Below, one piece after another: positions 8,610 through 17,769 of a stretch of DNA of 64,000 nucleotides. Position 1 is the first letter of the stretch, and every line of letters begins with the position of its first letter. Source of the stretch: Pseudomonas syringae (GTDB taxonomy: Bacteria; Pseudomonadota; Gammaproteobacteria; Pseudomonadales; Pseudomonadaceae). A program made the position numbers and the translations under genes. The notes under the pieces are model-generated. The model searched no databases and was not told the DNA's origin. It was given only the letters and a program-made list of their open reading frames with translations. The stretch covers positions 190,306-254,305 of the forward strand of contig NZ_LGSI01000005.1 in assembly GCF_001698815.1 (NCBI RefSeq), given 5' to 3'.

Positions 8610-9947
8610 ATGTCAATGACTCCCCGTGAAATCGTCCACGAACTCAATCGCCATATCATCGGCCAGGACGATGCCAAGCGCGCCGTCGCCATCGCCCTGC
8701 GTAATCGCTGGCGCCGGATGCAGTTGCCGGAAGAGCTGCGCGTTGAAGTAACGCCCAAGAACATCCTGATGATCGGCCCGACCGGCGTCGGCAAGACCGA
8801 AATCGCCCGTCGCCTGGCCAAGCTGGCCAATGCGCCTTTCATCAAGGTCGAAGCGACCAAGTTCACCGAAGTCGGCTATGTCGGCCGCGACGTTGAGTCG
8901 ATCATCCGCGACCTCGCCGACGCCGCCATCAAGCTGTTGCGCGAGCAGGAAATCGTCAAGGTGCGCCATCGCGCCGAAGACGCCGCCGAAGAACGCATTC
9001 TCGATGCCCTGTTGCCGCCAGCCCGTGCCGGCTTCAACGAAGACGCCGCGCCGGCCAGCGATTCCAACACCCGTCAGTTGTTCCGTAAGCGCCTGCGCGA
9101 AGGCCAGCTGGACGACAAGGAAATCGAAATCGAGATCAGCGAATCCGTGGGTGTCGATATTTCTGCGCCGCCAGGCATGGAAGAGATGACCAATCAGTTG
9201 CAAAGCCTGTTCGCCAACATGGGCAAGGGCAAGAAGAAGAGCCGCAAGCTCAAGGTCAAGGAAGCGCTGAAACTGGTGCGCGAAGAAGAGGCCGGTCGCC
9301 TCGTCAACGAAGAAGAACTCAAGGCCAAGGCGCTGGAAGCCGTCGAGCAGCACGGCATCGTGTTCATCGACGAAATCGACAAGGTTGCCAAGCGCGGTAA
9401 CTCTGGCGGCGTCGACGTTTCCCGCGAAGGCGTGCAGCGCGACTTGCTGCCGCTGATCGAAGGCTGCACGGTCAACACCAAGCTGGGCATGGTCAAGACT
9501 GACCACATCCTGTTCATTGCTTCCGGCGCGTTCCACCTGAGCAAGCCGAGTGACTTGGTGCCCGAGCTGCAAGGTCGCCTGCCGATTCGCGTTGAACTCA
9601 AAGCGCTAACGCCGCAGGATTTCGAACGCATCCTCAGCGAACCACACGCATCGTTGACCGAGCAATACTGCGCGCTGCTCAAGACCGAAGGCTTGAACAT
9701 CGAATTCCAGCCAGACGGCATCAAGCGCATCGCCGAGATTGCCTGGCAGGTGAACGAGAAGACCGAAAACATCGGTGCCCGTCGTCTGCACACCTTGCTT
9801 GAGCGACTGCTTGAAGAAGTGTCGTTCAGCGCCGGTGACCTGGCCAGCGCGCCGGGTGCAGAGGTGATCCGGATCGATGCCGACTACGTCAACAGTCACC
9901 TGGGTGAACTGGCGAAAGACGAAGATCTGTCGCGGTATATTCTTTAA
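8610..9947 (+). CDS. hslU: HslU ATPase subunit of the HslUV protease
   Basis: A 445-residue AAA+ unfoldase that feeds substrates into HslV. Walker [10 protein letters not shown] is at 56-64 and Walker B VFIDEID ends at 257; the intermediate domain lies between them, with lysine-rich [15 protein letters not shown]. The sensor 2 region has NIGARRLHT, and the C-terminus ends DLSRYIL, the tail that docks into HslV. ATG at 8610 is preceded by CTGGAGG. It lies 67 bp after hslV in the same unit. Confidence 0.97.
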   Translation: MSMTPREIVHELNRHIIGQDDAKRAVAIALRNRWRRMQLPEELRVEVTPKNILMIGPTGVGKTEIARRLAKLANAPFIKVEATKFTEVGYVGRDVESIIRDLADAAIKLLREQEIVKVRHRAEDAAEERILDALLPPARAGFNEDAAPASDSNTRQLFRKRLREGQLDDKEIEIEISESVGVDISAPPGMEEMTNQLQSLFANMGKGKKKSRKLKVKEALKLVREEEAGRLVNEEELKAKALEAVEQHGIVFIDEIDKVAKRGNSGGVDVSREGVQRDLLPLIEGCTVNTKLGMVKTDHILFIASGAFHLSKPSDLVPELQGRLPIRVELKALTPQDFERILSEPHASLTEQYCALLKTEGLNIEFQPDGIKRIAEIAWQVNEKTENIGARRLHTLLERLLEEVSFSAGDLASAPGAEVIRIDADYVNSHLGELAKDEDLSRYIL

Positions 9948-9954
9948 GTTGAAT

Positions 9955-10045
9955 CCGTTGGAGCGAGGCTTGCCCGCGAACCGGTCGACGCGGAGCATCA
10001 GTCATACCGTGCACAATCATTCGCGGGCAAGCCTCGCTCCAACGG
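9955..10045. repeat. REPIN
   Basis: Inverted arms of the GGAGCGAGGCTTGCCCGCG type begin a few bases after the hslU stop and end just before the DUF971 gene. Confidence 0.92.
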
Positions 10046-10055
10046 GGTTCCGACC

Positions 10056-10433
10056 ATGCCCAAAATACCCACCGCCATCCAGCTCCACAAAGCCTCGAAA
10101 ACCCTGACACTCAAATACGGGCTCGACGAGGAATATCATCTGCCGGCTGAATTCCTGCGGGTGCATTCGCCTTCCGCCGAGGTTCAGGGCCATGGCAAAC
10201 CGATCCTGCAATTCGGCAAGCTGGGTGTTGGCTTGACCAAGGTCGAACCGGCCGGTCAGTACGCACTGAAATTGACCTTCGATGATGGTCATGACAGCGG
10301 ATTGTTCACCTGGGAATATCTCTATCAACTGGCGCAACGCCAGGAATCCCTCTGGGACGATTATTTGCTGGAGCTGAAAAACGCCGGCAAATCCCGCGAT
10401 CCTTCCGAGCAAATCGTCAAGCTGATGCTGTAA
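10056..10433 (+). CDS. DUF971 (GBBH-like N-terminal) domain protein
   Basis: A 125-residue soluble protein covered by the DUF971 / gamma-butyrobetaine-hydroxylase-like N-terminal domain (SKTLTLKYGLDEEYHLPAEFLRV, then FDDGHDSGLFTWEYLYQL). Stand-alone proteins of this kind lack the oxygenase domain and have been linked to iron-sulfur protein work, but function here is not established. It follows hslU across a REPIN. Start ATG at 10056. Confidence 0.85.
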   Translation: MPKIPTAIQLHKASKTLTLKYGLDEEYHLPAEFLRVHSPSAEVQGHGKPILQFGKLGVGLTKVEPAGQYALKLTFDDGHDSGLFTWEYLYQLAQRQESLWDDYLLELKNAGKSRDPSEQIVKLML

Positions 10434-10796
10434 TCGCTCTAGCCCGCAGCTCTTGGCCGCCGGGCATTTTAGGACGCGCTTTCTAATTCCTTTTGTTTCA
10501 ATGTTCCGCGCAGCGGCCAATGACTGGCGCTGCTTGCGAATTTTTGAAATCTCGCGTAACCAATGACTCTGGCAAGTTCCCTGCATTGAAAAACATGCAG
10601 CAGAAAGGGTGTGCATCGTAAACCGTCGCAGGGAGCGCAGCTGTTCAGATGCGCAAGACGGTGGCGATGCCGGTTCCCTTGGAACAAGTGTTTTTAGCCA
10701 TCATCGGTAACCCGAGCAATAGTGCTGGCATTAGCCTGTGGCGCTGTTTTTTCACAGGGAAGTCAGCGCTCGTCTCAGGACAATGGAGCGTCGTAG
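10434..10796 (+). promoter_or_regulatory. phaC1 upstream region
   Basis: The 363-bp gap before phaC1 has no convincing gene. It holds a sigma-54-like site (10570-10585), a short palindrome GTTCC-CTT-GGAAC near 10673, and an AT-richer stretch before the phaC1 ribosome site GGAG (10785-10788). PhaD-type operators are expected here from P. putida work, but I cannot pick one out. Confidence 0.6.
10570..10585 (+). promoter_or_regulatory. Sigma-54-like -24/-12 site before phaC1
   Basis: TGGCAAGTTCCCTGCA keeps the invariant GG and GC at the correct 10-base spacing and matches TGGCACG-N4-TTGCA at 10 of 12 fixed positions. A sigma-54 promoter ahead of phaC1 has been proposed in P. aeruginosa. It lies about 210 bp from the ATG, so a further start site may exist nearer the gene. 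Confidence 0.5.
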
Positions 10797-12476
10797 ATGA
10801 GTAGCAAAAGCAACGATGACCTGCAAAAGCAAGCTTCTGAACACACCCTGGGACTCAATCCCGTGGTGGGCTTGCGCCGTAAGGATTTACTCACCACTGC
10901 GCGGACGGTGTTACGTCAGGCGCTGAAGCAACCCTGGCACAGCGCCAAGCATGTCGCGCATTTTGGCCTCGAACTCAAGAACGTATTGCTGGGCAAATCG
11001 GCCCTGCAACCGGACAGCGACGATCGACGTTTTCTCGACCCGGCCTGGAGCCAGAACCCGCTGTATCGCCGTTATCTGCAGACCTACCTGGCCTGGCGCA
11101 AGGAGCTTCACGAATGGGTCGGTTCCAGCAATCTGTCACCGCAGGACATCAGTCGTGGTCACTTTGTGATCAATCTGCTGACCGAAGCCATGTCGCCCAC
11201 CAACAGCGCGGCCAACCCCGCAGCGGTCAAGCGCTTCTTCGAAACGGGCGGCAAAAGCGTGCTCGACGGTCTGTCGCATCTGGCCAAGGATCTGGTGCAC
11301 AACGGCGGCATGCCGAGCCAGGTCAACATGGACGCTTTCGAAGTCGGCAAGAGTCTGGGCACCACCGAAGGCGCCGTGGTGTATCGCAATGACGTGCTGG
11401 AACTGATCCAGTACAAGCCGATCACCGAGCAGGTGTATGAACGACCGCTACTGGTCGTTCCGCCGCAAATCAACAAGTTCTACGTATTCGATCTGAGTCC
11501 TGAAAAAAGCCTGGCGCGCTTCTGCCTGCGCAGCCAAGTGCAGACGTTTATCGTCAGCTGGCGCAACCCGACCAAGGCCCAGCGCGAATGGGGACTGTCA
11601 ACGTACATCGACGCCCTCAAGGACGCGGTGGAAGTGGTCATGGCCATCACCGGCAGCAAAGACATCAATATGCTGGGCGCCTGTTCCGGCGGCATCACCT
11701 GCACCGCGCTGCTCGGGCATTACGCGGCGCTGGGCGAGCAGAAGGTCAATGCCCTGACGTTGCTGGTCAGCGTCCTCGATACCACGCTGGACAGCGATGT
11801 GGCGCTGTTCGTCGACGAGCAAACCCTGGAGTCGGCCAAGCGCCATTCCTATCAGGCCGGCGTGCTGGAAGGGCGCGACATGGCCAAGATCTTTGCCTGG
11901 ATGCGGCCCAACGATCTGATCTGGAATTACTGGGTCAACAATTACCTGCTGGGCAACGAACCGCCGGTATTCGACATCCTGTTCTGGAACAACGACACCA
12001 CGCGTCTGCCGGCGGCGTTTCATGGCGACCTGATCGAGATGTTCAAGAACAATCCACTGATCAGGCCCAACGCCCTGGAAGTCTGCGGCACGCCGATTGA
12101 CCTCAAGCAGGTCACCAGCGACGTGTTCTGCCTGGCTGGCACCAACGATCACATCACGCCGTGGCTGTCCTGCTACAAGTCGGCGCAGTTGTTTGGCGGC
12201 AAGACTGAATTCGTGCTGTCCAGCAGCGGTCACATACAGAGCATTCTCAACCCGCCGGGCAATCCCAAGTCGCGCTACATGACCAATACCGATATGCCCG
12301 CAGACCCCAAGGTCTGGCAAGAGAACGGCACCAAACACACCGATTCCTGGTGGCTGCACTGGCAAACCTGGCAGGCCGAGCGTTCGGGCAAGCTGAAAAA
12401 GACCCCGGCGCAGCTGGGTAATAAAACCTGGCCGGCGGGCGAGGCATCGCCGGGTACGTATGTTCATGAGCGCTGA
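10797..12476 (+). CDS. phaC1: Class II PHA synthase 1
   Basis: A 559-residue polymerase that joins (R)-3-hydroxyacyl-CoA units of medium chain length into polyhydroxyalkanoate on the granule surface. The lipase-like box GACSGG has C296 as nucleophile, and the triad is completed by D451 (TNDHITPW) and H479 (SSGHIQSI), numbered as in known Pseudomonas enzymes. Ribosome site GGAG precedes ATG 10797. First gene of the phaC1-phaZ-phaC2-phaD row. A REPIN separates it from phaZ. Confidence 0.98.
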   Translation: MSSKSNDDLQKQASEHTLGLNPVVGLRRKDLLTTARTVLRQALKQPWHSAKHVAHFGLELKNVLLGKSALQPDSDDRRFLDPAWSQNPLYRRYLQTYLAWRKELHEWVGSSNLSPQDISRGHFVINLLTEAMSPTNSAANPAAVKRFFETGGKSVLDGLSHLAKDLVHNGGMPSQVNMDAFEVGKSLGTTEGAVVYRNDVLELIQYKPITEQVYERPLLVVPPQINKFYVFDLSPEKSLARFCLRSQVQTFIVSWRNPTKAQREWGLSTYIDALKDAVEVVMAITGSKDINMLGACSGGITCTALLGHYAALGEQKVNALTLLVSVLDTTLDSDVALFVDEQTLESAKRHSYQAGVLEGRDMAKIFAWMRPNDLIWNYWVNNYLLGNEPPVFDILFWNNDTTRLPAAFHGDLIEMFKNNPLIRPNALEVCGTPIDLKQVTSDVFCLAGTNDHITPWLSCYKSAQLFGGKTEFVLSSSGHIQSILNPPGNPKSRYMTNTDMPADPKVWQENGTKHTDSWWLHWQTWQAERSGKLKKTPAQLGNKTWPAGEASPGTYVHER

Positions 12477-12497
12477 CGGCTGACGCTTTGGCTGTCT

Positions 12498-12587
12498 GTG
12501 GGACCGGATTTATCCGGGAAGAGGCCCGTATATCCGCTGCATTCTCGTCGTCGGAAATGCCGCCTTCCCGGATAAATCCGGTCCCAC
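12498..12587. repeat. REPIN, GGACCGGATTTATCCGG type
   Basis: Left arm GTGGGACCGGATTTATCCGG and its complement ending at 12587. A different sequence family from the GGAGCGAGG type. It occupies the phaC1-phaZ gap and could lower readthrough as an RNA hairpin. Confidence 0.9.
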
Positions 12588-12620
12588 GAGCTCCTCATAA
12601 ATTCAATTGGGCTTTCGTGC

Positions 12621-13475
12621 ATGCCGCTACCGTTTATTTTTCGCACCATTGATTTGAATGGTCACAGCATTCGCACCGCAGTGCGCCCCGGCAAGCCTCA
12701 TTTGACACCCTTGCTGATTTTCAACGGCATCGGTGCCAACCTGGAGCTGGTGTTTCCGTTCGTCGATGCGCTGGACCCGGATCTGGAAGTGATTGCGTTC
12801 GATGTGCCGGGCGTTGGCGGTTCTTCGACGCCCAACCGGCCTTATCGCTTTCCTGGCCTGGCCAAGCTGGCGGCGCGGATGCTCGATTATCTGGATTACG
12901 GTCAGGTCAATGTCATCGGCGTTTCGTGGGGCGGCGCGCTGGCCCAGCAGTTCGCCTATGATTACCCGGAGCGTTGCAAAAAGCTGGTGCTGGCGGCAAC
13001 GGCGGCGGGCGCGGTCATGGTGCCGGGCAAACCCCGCGTACTGTGGTTGATGGCCAGCCCGCGACGTTATATCCAGCCGTCCCACGTGATTCGTATCGCG
13101 CCGGAAATCTACGGCGGTGCTTTTCGGCGCGATCCGCATCTCGCGGCGAACCATGCGGCCAAGGTCCGCTCGTCCGGCAAGCTGGGTTACTACTGGCAGT
13201 TGTTCGCGGGCATGGGCTGGACCAGCATTCACTGGCTGCACAAGATCCATCAGCCGACGCTGGTGCTGGCCGGTGACGACGACCCGCTGATCCCGCTGAT
13301 CAATATGCGACTTCTGGCCTGGCGGATACCCAATGCCCAGCTACACATAATCGATGACGGTCATTTGTTTTTGATCACCCGGGCTGAAGCCGTGGCCCCG
13401 ATCATCATGAAATTTCTGGAGCAGGAACGGCAGCGCGCCGTCATGCATCCGCATCCCGCGCCCGGCGCGCGCTGA
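12621..13475 (+). CDS. phaZ: Intracellular PHA depolymerase
   Basis: A 284-residue alpha/beta hydrolase that releases 3-hydroxyacids from stored medium-chain PHA. The catalytic triad fits the known P. putida enzyme exactly in position: S102 in GVSWGG, D221 in GDDDPL and H248 in DDGHLF. No signal peptide, as expected for a granule-bound cytoplasmic enzyme. It lies between the two synthases, the standard Pseudomonas order, which lets storage and turnover be expressed together. Confidence 0.97.
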   Translation: MPLPFIFRTIDLNGHSIRTAVRPGKPHLTPLLIFNGIGANLELVFPFVDALDPDLEVIAFDVPGVGGSSTPNRPYRFPGLAKLAARMLDYLDYGQVNVIGVSWGGALAQQFAYDYPERCKKLVLAATAAGAVMVPGKPRVLWLMASPRRYIQPSHVIRIAPEIYGGAFRRDPHLAANHAAKVRSSGKLGYYWQLFAGMGWTSIHWLHKIHQPTLVLAGDDDPLIPLINMRLLAWRIPNAQLHIIDDGHLFLITRAEAVAPIIMKFLEQERQRAVMHPHPAPGAR

Positions 13476-13577
13476 ATTCATCGTCTTTAATCCACCACTC
13501 AAGGTTCGCGATTCACGATTGGCAAGACGCTTCACTGACTGCGCGCGAAGAATGGAGTATCGCTACGGCGCAGAACG

Positions 13578-13607
13578 ACGCAAGCCCGCTGGGACAGGGT
13601 CTTGCGT
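13578..13607 (+). promoter_or_regulatory. Leader hairpin before phaC2
   Basis: ACGCAAGCCC pairs with GGG-T-CTTGCGT across 9 bases (one bulge). It ends 42 bp before the phaC2 ATG inside the 174-bp phaZ-phaC2 gap and has no T-run, so it is not a normal terminator. Confidence 0.45.
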
Positions 13608-13649
13608 AGCTGTATTGGTTCGATGGTACGACGAAGGAGTGTTGCCCCC

Positions 13650-15332
13650 ATGCGAGAAAAACCAGTCAAGAATACCGACATCACTGCGACTTACATCAAC
13701 GCGCAAAGCGCGATCACCGGTTTGCGCGGCCAGGATTTTTTTTCGACCCTGCGGACCATGGCCGCGCAGGGCTTGCGCCATCCATTGCGCAGCGCCCGCC
13801 ACACGCTGGCGCTGGGTCGCCAACTGAGCCGCGTCATCCTGCTCGGCGAAATGCCCTACACGCTGAGCCCGCGCGATGCACGCTTCAATGATCCGACGTG
13901 GAGCCTCAACCCGCTTTACCGACGCGGCCTGCAGGCGTATTTGAGCTGGCAGCATCAGGTCAGGCACTGGATCGACGACAGCGATCTGTCCAAAGACGAC
14001 CGCGCGCGTGCTCACTTCATTTTCTCTCTGATCAACGATGCGGTATCGCCGTCCAACACCTTGCTCAATCCGATGGCGATCAAGGAATTGTTCAACACCG
14101 GCGGCAACAGCCTGGTTAAAGGCTTGAGTCATTTGTTCGACGATCTGCTGCACAACAATGGCCTGCCAAGCCAGACCAGCAAAGACGCGTTCGAAGTGGG
14201 CCGCACCGTGGCGACGACGGCCGGCTCGGTGGTGTTTCGCAATGAAGTGCTGGAGCTGATCCAGTACAAACCCATGAGCGAAAAACAGTACGCACGGCCG
14301 ATCCTGATCGTGCCGCCGCAGATCAACAAGTTCTACATTTTCGATCTCAGCCCGAATAACAGCTTCGTGCAGTACTGCCTCAAGAACGGCCTGCAAACCT
14401 TTGCCATCAGCTGGCGTAACCCGGATGTGCGCCATCGCGAGTGGGGGCTTTCCAGCTACGTTCAGGCGGCAGAAGAAGCCCTGAACATCTGCCGCGCGAT
14501 TACCGGTGCGCGGGAGGTGAATCTGGTCGGCGCCTGCGCCGGTGGCCTGACCATCGCGGCGTTGCAAGGCCATTTGCAAGCCAAGCGTCAGCTGCGCCGC
14601 GTTTCCAGCGCGACTTATATGGTCAGCCTGCTCGACAGCCAGATGGAAAGTCCGGCCACGCTGTTCATCGACGAACAGACGCTGGAAGCCGCCAAACGCC
14701 GTTCCTATCAACAAGGCGTGCTGGACGGCCGCGACATGGCCAAGGTGTTTGCCTGGATGCGCCCCAACGACTTGATCTGGACTTACTGGATCAACAATTA
14801 CCTGTTGGGTAAATCGCCACCGGCGTTCGACATCCTCTACTGGAATAACGACAGCACGCGCTTGCCTGCGGCCATGCACGGCGACTTGCTGGACTTCTTC
14901 AAGCACAACCCGCTGACCCATCCAGGCGGTCTTGAAGTGTGCGGCACACCCATCGACTTGCAGAAAGTGAACGTCGACAGCTTCAACGTCGCCGGCATCA
15001 ACGATCACATCACGCCCTGGGACGCGGTCTATCGCTCGACCTTGTTGCTGGGCGGCGAACGACGCTTCCTGCTGTCCAACAGCGGTCATGTGCAGAGCAT
15101 TCTGAATCCGCCGGGCAATCCCAAATCGACCTTTGTCGAACATGAAAAACTCAGCAGCGACCCGCGCGCCTGGTATTACGACGCGAAAAACCATGACGGC
15201 AGTTGGTGGCCGACCTGGCTGGAGTGGGTCAAGGCGCGGTCCGGCACACAGCGGGAAACCCTGACCACCCTGGGCAACGCCAATTACCCGCCAATGGAGG
15301 CTGCGCCGGGGACTTATGTGCATGTGCGTTAG
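13650..15332 (+). CDS. phaC2: Class II PHA synthase 2
   Basis: A 560-residue paralogue of phaC1 with the same fold and chemistry. Nucleophile C296 lies in GACAGG; D452 (INDHITPW) and H480 (NSGHVQSI) complete the triad. The start is ATG 13650 (MREKPVKNTD), after AAGGAG at 13634-13639; the frame is open further upstream, but the family begins here. The gap before it holds a leader hairpin, so it may have its own promoter as well as readthrough from phaC1-phaZ. Confidence 0.97.
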   Translation: MREKPVKNTDITATYINAQSAITGLRGQDFFSTLRTMAAQGLRHPLRSARHTLALGRQLSRVILLGEMPYTLSPRDARFNDPTWSLNPLYRRGLQAYLSWQHQVRHWIDDSDLSKDDRARAHFIFSLINDAVSPSNTLLNPMAIKELFNTGGNSLVKGLSHLFDDLLHNNGLPSQTSKDAFEVGRTVATTAGSVVFRNEVLELIQYKPMSEKQYARPILIVPPQINKFYIFDLSPNNSFVQYCLKNGLQTFAISWRNPDVRHREWGLSSYVQAAEEALNICRAITGAREVNLVGACAGGLTIAALQGHLQAKRQLRRVSSATYMVSLLDSQMESPATLFIDEQTLEAAKRRSYQQGVLDGRDMAKVFAWMRPNDLIWTYWINNYLLGKSPPAFDILYWNNDSTRLPAAMHGDLLDFFKHNPLTHPGGLEVCGTPIDLQKVNVDSFNVAGINDHITPWDAVYRSTLLLGGERRFLLSNSGHVQSILNPPGNPKSTFVEHEKLSSDPRAWYYDAKNHDGSWWPTWLEWVKARSGTQRETLTTLGNANYPPMEAAPGTYVHVR

Positions 15333-15342
15333 GCGTGATGCC

Positions 15343-15431
15343 GTTGGAGCGAGGCTTGCCCGCGAACCCATCTATCAGCCGACATTTGTATCGACTGACA
15401 TGACCCCTTCGCGGGCAAGCCTCGCTCCAAC
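15343..15431. repeat. REPIN
   Basis: GTTGGAGCGAGGCTTGCCC arm and its complement ending at 15431, filling the phaC2-phaD gap. Confidence 0.92.
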
Positions 15432-15452
15432 AATTCAAAACAAGAAGACCGG

Positions 15453-16067
15453 ATGAAAACCCGCGACCGCATACTTGAATGTGCCTTGACCCTGTTCAAC
15501 GAGCAGGGCGAGCCGAACGTTTCAACGCTGGAAATCGCCAACGAACTGGGGATCAGCCCCGGCAATCTGTATTACCACTTTCATGGCAAGGAGCCGGTGA
15601 TCCTTGAGCTGTTCGAACGCTTTCATGCTGAGCTGGCACCGCTGCTCGACCCACCGGACAACGCGCGACTGGCGGCAGAGGATTACTGGCTGTTCCTGCA
15701 CCTGATCGTCGAGCGCCTGGCGTATTACCGGTTCCTGTTTCAGGACCTGTCCAACCTCGCCGGACGCCTGCCGAAGCTGGCGCGGGGGATTCGTAATCTG
15801 CTCAATGCCATCAAACGCACCCTGGCGTCGCTGCTGGCGCGCCTCAAGGCCGAAGGGCAGATCGTCAGCGATACCCAGGCGTTGGGGCAACTGGTGGAGC
15901 AGATCAGCATGACTTTGCTGTTTTCCCTGGATTACCAGCGCATTCTGGGCCGCGCAGGTCAGAGCGAGGTCGTCGTCTACCAGATTATGATGCTGGTCGC
16001 GCCGCACCTGATCCCCGCTTCACGCGATGCCGCGCAGCAGTTGGCGATGCATTATCTGGAGGCGTGA
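15453..16067 (+). CDS. phaD: TetR-family regulator of the PHA cluster
   Basis: A 204-residue TetR/AcrR-like protein. The N-terminal helix-turn-helix covers about residues 1-50 (RDRILECALTLFNEQG, ISPGNLYYHFHGK); the rest is a helical ligand/dimer domain. In P. putida PhaD is an activator of the phaC1 and phaI promoters and responds to fatty-acid metabolites; the same role is inferred here from identity and position. It is the last gene of the + row and faces phaF across a bidirectional terminator. Confidence 0.94.
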   Translation: MKTRDRILECALTLFNEQGEPNVSTLEIANELGISPGNLYYHFHGKEPVILELFERFHAELAPLLDPPDNARLAAEDYWLFLHLIVERLAYYRFLFQDLSNLAGRLPKLARGIRNLLNAIKRTLASLLARLKAEGQIVSDTQALGQLVEQISMTLLFSLDYQRILGRAGQSEVVVYQIMMLVAPHLIPASRDAAQQLAMHYLEA

Positions 16068-16090
16068 TTGCCGCCAAAAACACACAACCT

Positions 16091-16180
16091 GTTGGAGCGA
16101 GGCTTGCCCGCGAATCAGGCGCCTCGGAGTGCGAGATCCACCGCGTTATCGTTCATCGCGAGCAAGCTCGGCTCCTACAG
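16091..16180. repeat. REPIN with mixed arms
   Basis: Left arm GGAGCGAGGCTTGCCCGCG; right arm of the variant TCGCGAGCAAGCTCGGCTCC. The loop shares the ATCCACCGCGTTATCGTTC ending seen at 7812 and 28562. Confidence 0.85.
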
Positions 16181-16213
16181 GTCCGTGCCTCGCGCCAACG
16201 GGATTCCAACCGA

Positions 16214-16251
16214 CAAAAAACCCGACCTGCTTGCACAGGTCGGGTTTTTTG
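16214..16251. terminator. Bidirectional terminator between phaD and phaF
   Basis: Stem CCCGACCTG / CAGGTCGGG (16221-16229, 16236-16244), 6-nt loop, flanked by A6 and T6. It serves both converging transcripts. Confidence 0.9.
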
Positions 16252-16266
16252 TTATCCAGCCTTGAA

Positions 16267-17079
16267 TCAGGACTGGCTGGCAGGCGTCGACGATGTCGAG
16301 TTGGAACTCGCTGCCGGGGAGGTTGCCGCAGTGCTGGCAGCCGGTGTAGCGCTTGCGGCCGGAGTGGTCGCGGGTTTCGCAGTGGCCGGCTTGGCGGCTG
16401 CGGTCTTCGGTGCAGCCGCTTTTCTAGGCGCTGCCGGCTTTTTCGGCGTGGAAGCCTTGGCTGCGACCGTTTTAGCCTTGCTGGCCGTGGCCGTCGCCGC
16501 TTTATTGGCCGCTGCAACCGGTTTGGCCGCTGCCGCTTTCACAGCTGGCTTGGCCGCTGCGGTTTTGCTCGCAGCCTTATCAGCGGTTTTGGCGACGGTC
16601 TTGGCGGCTGCCTTGACCAATGGCTTGGCCGTGGCTTTGGGCCGGGATGCCGACGCACGGGTAACCGGCGGTACCGATTCGCCAGTCAGCTTTTCGATCT
16701 GCCGGGTCAGCAGATCAACCTTGTTGTGCAGTGCCTTGACTTCATTGCGGCTCGGCACGCCCAGGCGGGAAATGGCGCTGTTTAGGCGTTTGTCGAAAGC
16801 CCCTTCCAGCTCGCTCCATTTACCCAGCGCAAGGTCCTTCACGTCGCCAACGCGCGACTTCGCCTTGCCCTTGACTTCATCGACCTGCTTGTTGACGTCG
16901 GCCTTGGTTTCTTTCTCGGCCTTCTCGCCATCTTTGACGAGGGTTTCAAAAAGCTTACTGCCGTCATTGCTGACTTTGGAGTAAGCACCCAGACCAGCCA
17001 GCCAGATTTGACGGGAGTATTTTTCGACTCCGCCGATCCAGGAGCTGCCTTCTTTCTCGAGTTTTTTCTTGCCTGCCAT
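16267..17079 (-). CDS. phaF: Phasin / histone-like granule protein PhaF
   Basis: A 270-residue two-part protein. Residues 1-135 or so form a phasin domain that coats PHA granules (WIGGVEKYSRQIWLAGLGAYSKV, then a heptad-rich helix ending near LLTRQIEKLTGE). The C-terminal half is a low-complexity histone H1-like tail of AAKP/KPA repeats that binds DNA. In P. putida this couples granules to the nucleoid at division. The ATG at 17079 is preceded by AAGGAGAGCGGG; an upstream in-frame start would overlap the end of phaI and lacks a site. It is 10 bp after phaI. Confidence 0.95.
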   Translation of the reverse strand: MAGKKKLEKEGSSWIGGVEKYSRQIWLAGLGAYSKVSNDGSKLFETLVKDGEKAEKETKADVNKQVDEVKGKAKSRVGDVKDLALGKWSELEGAFDKRLNSAISRLGVPSRNEVKALHNKVDLLTRQIEKLTGESVPPVTRASASRPKATAKPLVKAAAKTVAKTADKAASKTAAAKPAVKAAAAKPVAAANKAATATASKAKTVAAKASTPKKPAAPRKAAAPKTAAAKPATAKPATTPAASATPAASTAATSPAASSNSTSSTPASQS

Positions 17080-17089
17080 CCCGCTCTCC

Positions 17090-17518
17090 TTATTTTTTAT
17101 TGACGACACGTTCGAGCAATGCCGTCAGCCCATCGAGCTTAGCAGAGAGTGTCTCGACGTCATGTCTGGAAGGGATGCCAATGCGATTCAGGGCACTGGC
17201 AACACGCCGATCAAAGGCGTTTTCGATTTTGTCCAACCGGCTTTCAACATCGTCTGCGACTTCGGCCACATCATCGGTGAAGGCTATGATTTCGCTGTTC
17301 GCTGCTTCGACTTTTTCGTCGATAACCTGCTTGGCTTTCTTCTCGGTTTCTTCGCCGGTACGGATCAGCTCTTTGATGTACTCGCTGCCTTCCTGTTCGG
17401 CCCAGGAATAAGCGCCCAGGCCGGCGAGCCAGATCTTGCGCGCATAGAGTCTGACTTCGGAGAGCGCCGTTTCCTGTTCGTCTTCGGCTTTTTTCTTCAA
17501 CAACCTTACTTTGGCCAT
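17090..17518 (-). CDS. phaI: Phasin PhaI
   Basis: A 142-residue phasin, paralogous to the first half of PhaF (YARKIWLAGLGAYSWAEQEG against SRQIWLAGLGAYSK in PhaF; both end with IPSR or VPSR and a short coiled coil) but without the DNA-binding tail. It covers the surface of PHA granules. First gene of phaI-phaF. Its upstream region has a CACCC-N7-GGGTG inverted repeat at 17602-17618, a possible regulator site. Confidence 0.95.
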   Translation of the reverse strand: MAKVRLLKKKAEDEQETALSEVRLYARKIWLAGLGAYSWAEQEGSEYIKELIRTGEETEKKAKQVIDEKVEAANSEIIAFTDDVAEVADDVESRLDKIENAFDRRVASALNRIGIPSRHDVETLSAKLDGLTALLERVVNKK

Positions 17519-17647
17519 GCTGCACCTCTCATTCTAAAGTTGGAGGACATCCCCGTGGGAATGGGGCATAGGCACAAAGTAGGCGGAAAAATTAGAATGC
17601 TCACCCTAGGTTTGGGTGATGTTGGAGGGGCGTAGGACGCGGACTCC

Positions 17648-17757
17648 GTTGGAGCGAGGCTTGCCCGCGAACGGCTGCGAAGCAGTCGCAAAAGTCAGAG
17701 GCTTACCACAGGAGGAAAGTCGTCCCGACTTTATTCGCGGGCAAGCCTCGCTCCAAC
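17648..17757. repeat. REPIN with long loop
   Basis: GTTGGAGCGAGGCTTGCCC arm and its complement ending at 17757, with a loop of about 65 bp, longer than other copies. Lies between phaI and the small PHA-system gene. Confidence 0.9.
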
Positions 17758-17769
17758 AGGTTTAACGCA

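Noticed and set aside
10529..10541. TGGCGCTGCTTGC as a sigma-54 site before phaC1
   Set aside because: The GG to GC distance is two bases too short; the site at 10570 fits better.
13563..15371. Open frame of about 600 codons opposite phaC2
   Set aside because: GC-rich third positions of phaC2 leave the antisense frame open; no domain, start site or family match.
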